Below, piece after piece: positions 8,201 through 13,572 of a stretch of 14,635 bases of DNA. The stretch covers positions 1 through 14,635 of the forward strand of contig CAZWCX010000154.1 in the NCBI GenBank assembly GCA_964632945.1, written 5' to 3'. Source of the DNA: CAZWCX01 sp964632945. GTDB lineage: Bacteria; Planctomycetota; MHYJ01; WSZJ01; CAZWCX01. The number at the start of each line of letters is the position of its first letter. Position 1 is the first letter of the stretch. Under the pieces are notes generated by a model. It did no database searches. It was given only the letters and a program-made list of their open reading frames with translations, and was not told the DNA's origin. Made by a program: the position numbers and the translations under genes.

Positions 8201-8866
8201 GCCTGTGAAGCCCTGGCCCGGTGGGCGCAGATGCGGGAAGGCGATGCGCAGTGGTGGTCGGAGCGGGCGTTGGCGGAGTATGGCGCCGCGATCGAACGTG
8301 CGCCGCGAATGTGGCAGACCTGGGCGTCGCGGGCGCAAGCCCATGAACGGCGGGGTCGGTGGGCCGAAGCCGCAGGCGACTGGGAACGGGCCGTCGACTG
8401 CCAGCCCGGACAGGAGGCGCTGCGGGAGGCCCTGACCCACGCGCGCGGGCGGGCCGTGGCGACGGCCTCGCCGGCGACCGCCGGGCGGCTCGCCGCGCTC
8501 GATGCAGCGGCAGAGCGGGTCGCGTCCGGGGATTACGCCGCCGCGCACGATCTCTACGAAGGCAATCTGGCCGCCGCCGCGGCCGCGCTCGGGAGCGACC
8601 CCGCCCTCGCCCCCCTCCTCCGGAGCGCGCACTACAACTTCGCCTGCATCCTCGCGCTCCGCGCCGCCGGACGCCCTGCCCCCGAAAGCGCAAGCGGGCC
8701 GGTGGCGGAGGAGGAAGCGCGGCGGGGGCGGGACCAGGCCTTCCACCACCTCGGCGCCGCGATCGATCTCGGCTTCCGCGACGCCGGCCACCTCGAAACC
8801 GACGAGGACCTCCGCCCACTCCACGACGACCCGCGCTGGGCCGGCCTGCTCGAGCGGATGCGCTGA
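5204..8866 (+). CDS. PknB-type Ser/Thr protein kinase with one membrane span and TPR-rich C-terminus
   Basis: The 1220-residue product carries a complete Hanks-type kinase at about 127-395: GRGAMGVVY (138-146), VALK with Lys160, HRDLKPAN with Asp254 and Asn259, DFG at 272-274, and APE ending at Glu301. All catalytic residues are present, so it should phosphorylate Ser/Thr. Before it lie a short helical module (about 1-65) with ITPTQAE and LTREQCA repeats and an Ala/Pro-rich linker. One membrane helix follows at about 420-440. A TPR-like unit (about 456-490), an Ala/Glu-rich coiled coil (about 498-535) and a long helical TPR-type repeat region follow. The end carries LETDEDLRPLHDDPRW, a common closing motif of planctomycete TPR proteins. 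The kinase faces the cytoplasm, and the repeats should lie outside if one span is correct. The ATG at 5204 directly follows the receiver/PilZ gene; the in-frame extension to 4838 would overlap that gene. Confidence 0.92.
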   Translation: MNRVAELWFARLAVERGLITPTQAETLAAESEAAGPPSLADRLVARGWLTREQCARLQAEMGEAAAAGTLIQGIGDAPEPPDAGASTTAPAAGAALPAGSASAPRRDDAAATTPGTPEAPARLQPSLFGKYQIVEELGRGAMGVVYRAVDTELRREVALKTVLLGAEGDAERTQRFLREARTAATLDHPGIVPIHDMGVVDGIPFFAMGLIRGRTLDEVFASGAAPELDARIRLVAAAARAVAHAHERRVIHRDLKPANIVLDPDGAPHVMDFGLAKQMDEGARLTAEGEVLGTPMYMAPEQMGGLAHRVGPTADVYSLGAILYEAITGRAPFSGGTLAELMNKVINAEPEAPRSLRRGISVDLETVVLKALDKSPERRYPDAAALADDLDRVLREEPILARPVSRSTRILRRALKNRAVVAPSLALAVLGIALILQAWSTAVRRAKERAAHLAEAIAHRANGRSDAARDAYRAALQIDPDHAGARAGVAWAEEDLARIERQRQEEIARVEAAAAAAQRALRKAGQVQAVLARWVLLGDALAELERGFGDANLNESTRRERAAGPWERVEAFLKATPDDPVSQATARAFSGWAWRWAGRAEEGLAWIREAASLDPELPYGPLLEAMISFEEYLSRQPVQSITAGGEEGLKFWRSPMETPEMAVWRERMETRLADAERAAVWGGQVAEEFRGLVAALRSLREGEYAETHRCLTGAVDAASLRIFRTPLLFARAKVRCLLGRWEDGLADAEEALAARPGNQHLLIYAHLLSLGLAVRVAADGRDAVPLLEKARAFVLELLRIEPESAWTQTQRGIGATQLGDARGRVGEDPRACYEEAIAAYGEAMRLDPDRPHHYYNRALTLLKLADRDDQAGLDPRETIRRAIADHDVAVGTYPQYGHHWIGRSSAHEALGDADAARGANPLPAYERAVADLEGALERHHGSFRPGALFRIVPMRLKLAFAREQHGGDPAPDLERARACAEEGVTLLPDAAEGRLALARACEALARWAQMREGDAQWWSERALAEYGAAIERAPRMWQTWASRAQAHERRGRWAEAAGDWERAVDCQPGQEALREALTHARGRAVATASPATAGRLAALDAAAERVASGDYAAAHDLYEGNLAAAAAALGSDPALAPLLRSAHYNFACILALRAAGRPAPESASGPVAEEEARRGRDQAFHHLGAAIDLGFRDAGHLETDEDLRPLHDDPRWAGLLERMR

Positions 8867-8896
8867 GACGGATGGGCGCGCCCCGGCCACCACGCC

Positions 8897-10150
8897 TCAA
8901 CGTCCCCGGGGTTTCTCGCGCCGGGGTCGCGGTCGGGTGGCGGGCTCCTCCGCCTCCGGTCGAGGCGCCAGGGAACGCGCGCGGACGACCGCGTCGTCAC
9001 CCAATCGGGTACGCAGCGAATCCACCGCGCGGTCCAGACGCCGATCGCGACGCCGGTCCTGCTCCTCGAACAGCAGCGCCTGCGCCTGTTCCGGGCGGAT
9101 CAACTGGGAAGCCTGGATGCCGAGGAGCCGGATGCGCGCGCCCGCGACGGGAGTCCGCCCGCGCAGCAACTCCCGCGCGGCCGCGAAGATCTCGCCGGTG
9201 ATGTCGGTGCCGGCATCGAGCGTCCGGCGCCGCGTGATCGTGCGAAAATCGTGAAAACGGACCTTCAGTTGCAGCGTCTTTCCGCACCACCCTTCCGCGC
9301 GAAGTCGCCCCCCGACCTCCTCGGCGATCGCCAGCAACTCGCGCTCCAGATCCTCGAGCGTGACGAGGTCGGTCTCGAACGTGCGCTCCGCCCCGACCGA
9401 CTTCGGGATTCCGCCGGTCTGGACCATCCGATCGTCCTCGCCGCAGGAGAGGGCGTGAAGCTGCGCCCCGGACGGACCCAGCCGGGCGGTCATGAACTCC
9501 GCCCCGACGCGTCGGACATCGCCGATCGTACGCAACCCCAGGCGCGCGAGCACTTCCTCGCCCCGCGGGCCGACGCCCCACAACCGCGCCACCGGGAGGG
9601 GGTCGAGGACGGTGTGGACTTCTTCCGCGCGGATGACGACGAAGCCGTTGGGCTTGCGGAGATCGCTCGCGAGCTTGGCGAGGAACTTGTTGAACGAGAC
9701 GCCGACCGAGGCGGCGAGACCGAGTTCCGCGCGCACGACCTCCTGGATGCGGTGACCGATGGCCACGCCGTCGCCGAAGAGGCGCTCGCAGCCGCCGACG
9801 TCCAGGAACGCCTCGTCGAGCGAAAGGGGTTCGACGCGGGGGGTGAAGCGGTGGAAGATGGCGCGCAAGGCCCGGGCGATCTCGGCGTAGCGCGCATGCC
9901 GCCCGGGCACGAACACCGCCTGCGGACAGCGCCGGCGCGCCTCGGCCAGCGGCATGGCCGCGCGCACGCCGTACGCGCGCGCCTCGTACGTCGCGGAGCA
10001 GACCACGCCGCGCGAAGCCGGCGACCCGCCGACCACCACCGGCAGGCCGGCCAACCGCGGGTCGTCCAGGACCTCGACGGACGCGTAGAACGCGTCCATG
10101 TCGATGTGAAGAATGTTCAGCGCCTTCGACGGCGGGTCCGGTACAGCCAT
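8897..10150 (-). CDS. dinB: DNA polymerase IV (Y-family translesion polymerase)
   Basis: The 417-residue product is a clear Y-family polymerase that copies past damaged template bases and lacks proofreading. The palm motifs are intact: IDMDAFYASVE with Asp17, and SLDEAF with Asp112 and Glu113. GVSFNKFLAKLASDLRKPNG, which follows, is typical of DinB. The little-finger region leads to QALLF (357-361), a match to the QxxLF-type beta-clamp binding motif. The next part (LDRAVDSLRTRLG) is usual for longer DinB forms, and the protein ends in an Arg/Pro-rich tail (about 397-417). E. coli Pol IV is about 351 residues, so this is a tailed version. The ATG at 10150 has GAGGAG five nt upstream. The gene begins 25 nt after the metal ATPase stop on the same strand, suggesting one transcript, and ends 30 nt from the convergent kinase gene with no terminator seen between. 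I see no LexA-like box in the 25-nt gap. Confidence 0.96.
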   Translation of the reverse strand: MAVPDPPSKALNILHIDMDAFYASVEVLDDPRLAGLPVVVGGSPASRGVVCSATYEARAYGVRAAMPLAEARRRCPQAVFVPGRHARYAEIARALRAIFHRFTPRVEPLSLDEAFLDVGGCERLFGDGVAIGHRIQEVVRAELGLAASVGVSFNKFLAKLASDLRKPNGFVVIRAEEVHTVLDPLPVARLWGVGPRGEEVLARLGLRTIGDVRRVGAEFMTARLGPSGAQLHALSCGEDDRMVQTGGIPKSVGAERTFETDLVTLEDLERELLAIAEEVGGRLRAEGWCGKTLQLKVRFHDFRTITRRRTLDAGTDITGEIFAAARELLRGRTPVAGARIRLLGIQASQLIRPEQAQALLFEEQDRRRDRRLDRAVDSLRTRLGDDAVVRARSLAPRPEAEEPATRPRPRREKPRGR

Positions 10151-10175
10151 CGCGACTCCTCGACCGCGCGGACGG

Positions 10176-12434
10176 TCACGCCGCCGGCGCTCCCCGCGGC
10201 GCCCCCGGCGTCGATTCCGGGAGACCCGGCTCCGCCCCGCCCCCGGCGCCCGGACTCCGCCCCGCCCCGGATGCGCCGGACGCCCCGCTGCGGGGCTCGC
10301 GCAGCAAGCGCAGACCGTTGCCGATCACGGCGAGCGACGCACCCATGTCGGCGGCGATCGCCATCCACAACGTCGCGATTCCCGGCAACGCCAGCAGCAG
10401 GAACGCCAGCTTCACCACCAGCGAGAGCGCGATGTTCATGCGCACGACCAGGAAGGTGCGCCGCGCGTGGCGGATGAGCCAGGAAACCTGGCGGAGATCG
10501 TCGTGCATGAGGACGACATCCGCCGTCTCGAGCGCGGCGGCCGTCCCCGTCCCCCCCATGGCAATGCCGATCGAGGCCGCCGCGAGCGCGGGGGCGTCGT
10601 TGATGCCGTCCCCGATCATCGCGATCGTGCCGTATCGATCCACCAGGTCCCGCACGGCCTTCACCTTCTGATCCGGGAGGAGGTCGGGAAGCACCTCGGT
10701 GATCCCGGACTCTCCGGCAATCGCCTGCGCCGTGGTCCGGTGATCCCCGGTGAGCATGACCACGTGCTCGATGCCGAGCCGGCGCACCTCGTCGATCGCG
10801 CCGACCGTTTCCGAGCGCACGCGATCGGCCACGGCAACCGCGCCGCACACGTGGCTGTCGTTCCCCACCAGGACCACGGTTCGGCCCGCCTGTTCCATGC
10901 GCTCGACCACGCCGTGGACGGCCGGGGTTCCCTGGCCGCGCCGCTCGAGCAACCGTCGTCCCCCGACCCAGAACGGACGCCCGTTCCAGGAACCCGTCGC
11001 ACCGAGACCGCGCTCGACCTGAAAGCCCTCGGCCCGCTGCACGTCGATGCCCAGCTCGCGGGACCGGCGCAGAATCGCGCGCGCGAGCGGATGTTCGGAG
11101 GCGCCTTCCAGGGACGCCGCCCGCTCCAGGACCTCGCGCTCGGAATGGGTCTCGAGAGAGACGGTCTCCACGACCTCCGGATTGCCGTAGGTGAGCGTGC
11201 CGGTCTTGTCGAGGGCGAGCGCCCGCAGGCGCGTCATCGTCTCCAGGAACTCCCCCCCCTTCACCAGTACGCCTCGATGCGCGGCCGCGGCCAGGGCGGC
11301 CGCGAGGCTGACGGGGGTGGATATCACCAGCGCGCATGGACACGAAATCACCAGCAGGACGAGCGCCCGATAGAGCGACTCTTTCCAGGACGCGTCCCAG
11401 CCGAGCGGGGGGACCAGCGCGATGCCCAGCGCCAGGAGTACCACCGCAGGGGTATAGACGTGGGCGAAGCGGTCCACCCACCGCTCCACCGGCGCGCGCC
11501 GCGCCTGCGCCTCCTCGACCAGGAGAGCGATGCGGGCCAGCGTGCTGTCGGACGCGTCCCGCGCCACCACCACCTCGAGCGCGCCCTCGCCGTTGATCGA
11601 TCCGGCGAAGACCTCGGCCTCGGGTCCCTTCGCCGCCGGGACGGACTCGCCGGTGATCGGACTCTGGTCGACGTGGCTCGTGCCCGAGCGCACGCGACCA
11701 TCGGCGGCGATCGCTTCCCCGGGACGAACGAGGATGACGTCCCCCACGGCGATGTCGCCGACGGGGACCCGGCTCTCCGGGACCGGCCGGGCCGCGGCCG
11801 TCGCGGCGTCGAAGCGGGCGATCACGCAGGCGGTCGTCGGGGCCAGTTCGACCAGCGTGCTGACCGCCCGACGCGCGCGGCTCACGCTCCAAGTGTCGAG
11901 CCACTGGGCGAGGCAGAAGAGGAAGGCCACCGCCGCGGCCTCCGGCCATTGCCCGATCGCCACCGCGCCGGCCACCGCCAGGGTCATCAGCACGTTCATG
12001 TCGGCGCGCAGGGCCCGCGCGGCGCGCCAGGCCCGCGGAGCGATGTAGGCCCCGCCGATGAGGATGGCGGCCGCATAGAGGAGGATCGCCGGGATCGTCG
12101 GCGCCGCCTCCACCCCGACGGTCGCGAGGTGGACCGCCCCGCCGATGCCGAACAGCACGCCCGACAGCACCGTGGCCCAGCGCCGGCGCGCGTCCTCGGG
12201 GTGATCGCCGACCACCGTCGCGGCAGCGAGTTCGGCGCGCAACCCGGTGGTGCGAATACGCGCGAGCACCGACTCCGGCGACGGGTCCTCCCCGTCGCAC
12301 GCGACCGTCAGGCGGCGACCCACGAGGTCGAACCGCAGGCGCCGAATGCCGACGATGCCCTGCAGCGCCTCCTCGAGCGCCCGCACTTCGCTCGCACAAT
12401 CCATGTCCGGGATGTGGAAGCGATACAGCGCCAT
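10176..12434 (-). CDS. Heavy-metal P1B-type ATPase, Zn/Cd/Pb export (ZntA/CadA) class
   Basis: The 752-residue product pumps soft divalent metals out of the cytoplasm using ATP. An N-terminal HMA domain (about 1-75) carries MDCASE with Cys13. TGES marks the actuator domain, SCPCALVIS (Cys365, Cys367) the membrane metal site, DKTGT (Asp409) the phosphorylation site, SEHPLA the P1B nucleotide-binding domain and GDGINDAPAL the hinge. Lys675 in the seventh helix and Asp696 in ADMGAS of the eighth match the Lys and Asp that mark the Zn/Cd/Pb group rather than Cu pumps. The HMA motif has Glu16 where GMxCxxC has its second Cys. A Gly/Ala/Pro-rich tail (about 713-752) lacks Cys and His. The ATG at 12434 follows GGAG by six nt. 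The frame runs back to 12602, but that Arg-rich stretch overlaps the candidate promoter. Pol IV follows after 25 nt. Confidence 0.95.
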   Translation of the reverse strand: MALYRFHIPDMDCASEVRALEEALQGIVGIRRLRFDLVGRRLTVACDGEDPSPESVLARIRTTGLRAELAAATVVGDHPEDARRRWATVLSGVLFGIGGAVHLATVGVEAAPTIPAILLYAAAILIGGAYIAPRAWRAARALRADMNVLMTLAVAGAVAIGQWPEAAAVAFLFCLAQWLDTWSVSRARRAVSTLVELAPTTACVIARFDAATAAARPVPESRVPVGDIAVGDVILVRPGEAIAADGRVRSGTSHVDQSPITGESVPAAKGPEAEVFAGSINGEGALEVVVARDASDSTLARIALLVEEAQARRAPVERWVDRFAHVYTPAVVLLALGIALVPPLGWDASWKESLYRALVLLVISCPCALVISTPVSLAAALAAAAHRGVLVKGGEFLETMTRLRALALDKTGTLTYGNPEVVETVSLETHSEREVLERAASLEGASEHPLARAILRRSRELGIDVQRAEGFQVERGLGATGSWNGRPFWVGGRRLLERRGQGTPAVHGVVERMEQAGRTVVLVGNDSHVCGAVAVADRVRSETVGAIDEVRRLGIEHVVMLTGDHRTTAQAIAGESGITEVLPDLLPDQKVKAVRDLVDRYGTIAMIGDGINDAPALAAASIGIAMGGTGTAAALETADVVLMHDDLRQVSWLIRHARRTFLVVRMNIALSLVVKLAFLLLALPGIATLWMAIAADMGASLAVIGNGLRLLREPRSGASGASGAGRSPGAGGGAEPGLPESTPGAPRGAPAA

Positions 12435-12570
12435 GGCAACTCCGAGAGCGGCCGCAGGACGCGACCGTCGTCGAGTCGTCGACCGGTCAGGCACCCGCGC
12501 ACGACCCGCCGATGCCCCCCCGGGGCCCGCCCGACGAGCCCCCACTGCCGGGAATGCGCCTCGCGGTACC

Positions 12571-12587
12571 CTGCTCCTATGTAGCAG
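12571..12587 (-). promoter_or_regulatory. Candidate operator dyad over the ATPase promoter
   Basis: CTGCT (12571-12575) and AGCAG (12583-12587) form an inverted repeat with a 7-nt centre, covering the -10 hexamer of the candidate ATPase promoter. Metal-efflux ATPases are often controlled by ArsR/SmtB- or MerR-type sensors that bind dyads over the promoter. The arms are short and no regulator gene is in the window. Confidence 0.35.
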
Positions 12588-12606
12588 AAGCGACCGCCTC
12601 ACTCAA
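12578..12606 (-). promoter_or_regulatory. Candidate sigma70-type promoter for the ATPase-dinB unit
   Basis: On the minus strand TTGAGT (12606-12601, 4 of 6 matches) is followed after 17 nt by TACATA (12583-12578, 3 of 6). Transcription would begin near 12571, giving a leader of about 137 nt to the ATG at 12434. That leader is GC-rich with no short ORF I can support. Confidence 0.4.
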
Positions 12607-12654
12607 GGTCGGAGGACCCGGCGCGGCCTTGCCCGACCCGTCCGCCCCGAGAGA

Positions 12655-12856
12655 TTCTGCAAAAGAATATCGGCTAATAAATATGACTTTCTGCCGATAA
12701 GGAATTACGGTAGCGGACCCTGGGGAAGCAGGTAGTGATTATTCGTGGCCCCGGGAGCCGTTTCCCCTTACCTTCGACGTCGGTGTGTGCGTCTGGTGGA
12801 TGGACTCCGGCCGGAGCGCTTGCCCCGATCGGCGGTCCAGGACAGGAGGGATGGTC
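12655..12856 (+). promoter_or_regulatory. AT-rich, structured upstream region of the 52-residue gene
   Basis: About 12655-12745 is distinctly richer in A and T than its GC-rich surroundings. It holds a 7-bp inverted repeat TATCGGC (12668-12674) with GCCGATA (12693-12699), enclosing TAATAAAT. Downstream, GGGGAAGC (12722-12729) can pair with GTTTCCCC (12760-12767), eight pairs including one G-U, around a smaller GC-rich hairpin. No T-run follows, so it is not a terminator. It is probably a promoter and leader. I could not assign clear -35/-10 hexamers and recognise no known riboswitch. Confidence 0.4.
12844..12849 (+). promoter_or_regulatory. Strong ribosome binding site AGGAGG
   Basis: AGGAGG lies seven nt before the ATG at 12857 and only one nt before another in-frame ATG at 12851. 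The spacing favours 12857 as the start. It is one of the strongest Shine-Dalgarno sites in the window and is the main reason to accept the small gene behind it. Confidence 0.75.
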
Positions 12857-13015
12857 ATGTTGCGAGAGAGCCTGACGAAATTGAACGAAGACAGCTCCTC
12901 CGGTCACGATCCTCGCCATTTGGCGAAGATCGTCATGGCGCGTCAGATCCTCAACGCCCGCAAGGCTGCCGGAAATGCGGTCGCGGCCGGAGTGATTCGC
13001 CGCCACCACCGGTAG
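12857..13015 (+). CDS. Small basic helical protein, 52 residues, unknown function
   Basis: I do not recognise this protein. It starts MLRESLTKLNED, has a short polar turn (SSSGHDP), then a longer Ala-rich, probably amphipathic helix (HLAKIVMARQILNARKAAG), and ends in a basic tail, GVIRRHHR. It has no signal peptide, membrane helix or Cys. The case for a real gene is contextual: a perfect AGGAGG at ideal spacing, an AT-rich structured region upstream, and an intrinsic terminator starting 21 nt after the stop, so it looks like a complete single-gene unit. The basic helical form would suit a nucleic-acid- or ribosome-binding protein or a small partner protein, but this is a guess. The frame is open upstream to a GTG at 12785; AGGAGG sits inside that extension and argues against it. 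Confidence 0.6.
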   Translation: MLRESLTKLNEDSSSGHDPRHLAKIVMARQILNARKAAGNAVAAGVIRRHHR

Positions 13016-13035
13016 GGCGGAGGCATTTCCATCCG

Positions 13036-13107
13036 CCGGGACGGCGCGTTGTTCTCTGGGTTACCCCCATGAATCCAGGAGCCCGCGCGCCGTCCTCCCG
13101 GTTTTTT
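13036..13107 (+). terminator. Intrinsic terminator after the 52-residue gene
   Basis: CCGGG (13036-13040) pairs with CCCGG (13097-13101) directly next to TTTTTT (13102-13107). Above a 3-nt bulge (13094-13096), ACGGCGCG (13041-13048) pairs with CGCGCCGT (13086-13093). The loop is long (37 nt) and may contain a small CTGG/CCAG stem. An alternative fold is a continuous 10-bp stem, 13039-13048 with 13086-13095. A smaller hairpin, GGCGGA (13016-13021) with TCCGCC (13032-13037), lies right after the stop codon. Confidence 0.6.
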
Positions 13108-13198
13108 CCGCCCCCCTTCCCCGCCGCCCCCCGCACCCTGCCTGCGGTTCCCGGCCCCAGAGGCAGCGACCTCCCGCGCCGCGATTCGGGTCGGGGGA
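13108..13198. other. GC-rich intergenic stretch, nothing recognised
   Basis: This part begins pyrimidine-rich with C-runs and carries no RBS, promoter or ORF with coding character that I can support. Together with 13199-13472 it separates the 52-residue gene from the activator promoter. Confidence 0.5.
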
Positions 13199-13462
13199 CT
13201 ATCCGCGCATCCGGCGCCGGAACGATCGCGTCCCCGGACATCCGCCGCGATGCACCAGGGCCGGTCGGCTGCCGGCCGGGGTGCCGCCTTCCGCCGCCCC
13301 GAACGGCGCGACGAGGGGGCGCGGCCGACGCATCCCCTCGAGCATCAACGCGGTGGGGGACCAGCGAGCGCGCGCGGGGGTGCCGGCGCGGAACCCCGGG
13401 TGCAGCCGGACCATCACAGAAACCAACACCCACCATCGTGCCAGGTCCGTGGGCATTCCCAT
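13199..13462 (-). CDS. Possible small minus-strand ORF with a full-length Shine-Dalgarno, unknown product
   Basis: An 87-residue ORF starts MGMPTDLARWW at the ATG at 13462, with a second ATG at 13456. AAAGGAGGTG on the minus strand is complementary over ten bases to the usual 16S rRNA 3' end; its GGAGG ends seven nt before the ATG. Third positions are mostly G or C. Against it, the composition is low-complexity, rich in Arg, Pro and Gly like noncoding frames in GC-rich DNA. No homologous family is recognised and no good minus-strand promoter is seen. The SD overlaps an inverted repeat that could hide it in a hairpin. The RBS is the main argument, so confidence is low. Confidence 0.3.
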   Translation of the reverse strand: MGMPTDLARWWVLVSVMVRLHPGFRAGTPARARWSPTALMLEGMRRPRPLVAPFGAAEGGTPAGSRPALVHRGGCPGTRSFRRRMRG

Positions 13463-13472
13463 TCCAGCACCT

Positions 13473-13498
13473 CCTTTGCGGGGTTTCTCTTGCAAAGG
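13473..13498. repeat. Inverted repeat CCTTTGC-N12-GCAAAGG at the activator promoter
   Basis: Perfect 7-bp arms lie at 13473-13479 and 13492-13498. The right arm overlaps the -35 hexamer of the rightward promoter, a suitable place for an operator. On a minus-strand transcript the same arms would form a hairpin that pairs part of the AAAGGAGG motif. Both roles are inference. Confidence 0.45.
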
Positions 13499-13518
13499 GT
13501 CTTTACACTTGCGATACT
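13490..13518 (+). promoter_or_regulatory. Candidate extended -10 promoter for the FHA-GAF-sigma54 activator gene
   Basis: TTGCAA (13490-13495, 4 of 6) and GATACT (13513-13518, 4 of 6) are separated by exactly 17 nt, with TGC directly before the -10 forming an extended -10. The transcript would begin about 48 nt before the ATG at 13573. This is among the better promoter matches in the window. Confidence 0.55.
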
Positions 13519-13572
13519 GCGGTGTCTCCCCAACCACCGGATGCGCGCTTCGCATTCCTTTGGGAAGTCCCT

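Noticed and set aside
4712..8893. 1393-codon open frame on the minus strand antisense to the kinase gene
   Set aside because: It is a shadow of a GC-rich, codon-biased gene. The peptide is Arg/Gly/Pro-rich with no domain, while the plus strand encodes a complete kinase with all catalytic motifs.
8867..8896. GGGCGCGCCC palindrome in the 30-nt gap between kinase and dinB ends
   Set aside because: No T-run on either strand and too little loop for a terminator hairpin.
10113..12584. 823-codon open frame on the plus strand across the ATPase and dinB start
   Set aside because: Antisense shadow: His/Arg/Gly-rich with no recognisable motif, opposite a certain P-type ATPase.
12435..12602. Upstream extension of the ATPase to an ATG at 12602
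   Set aside because: The extra 56 residues are Arg-rich and unlike HMA proteins, overlap the candidate promoter, and the ATG at 12434 has a well-placed GGAG.
13468..13477. CACCTCCTTT on the plus strand, identical to the 3' end of 16S rRNA
   Set aside because: The preceding bases do not match the conserved 16S 3' region, so this is not an rRNA end. It is better read as a Shine-Dalgarno on the other strand.
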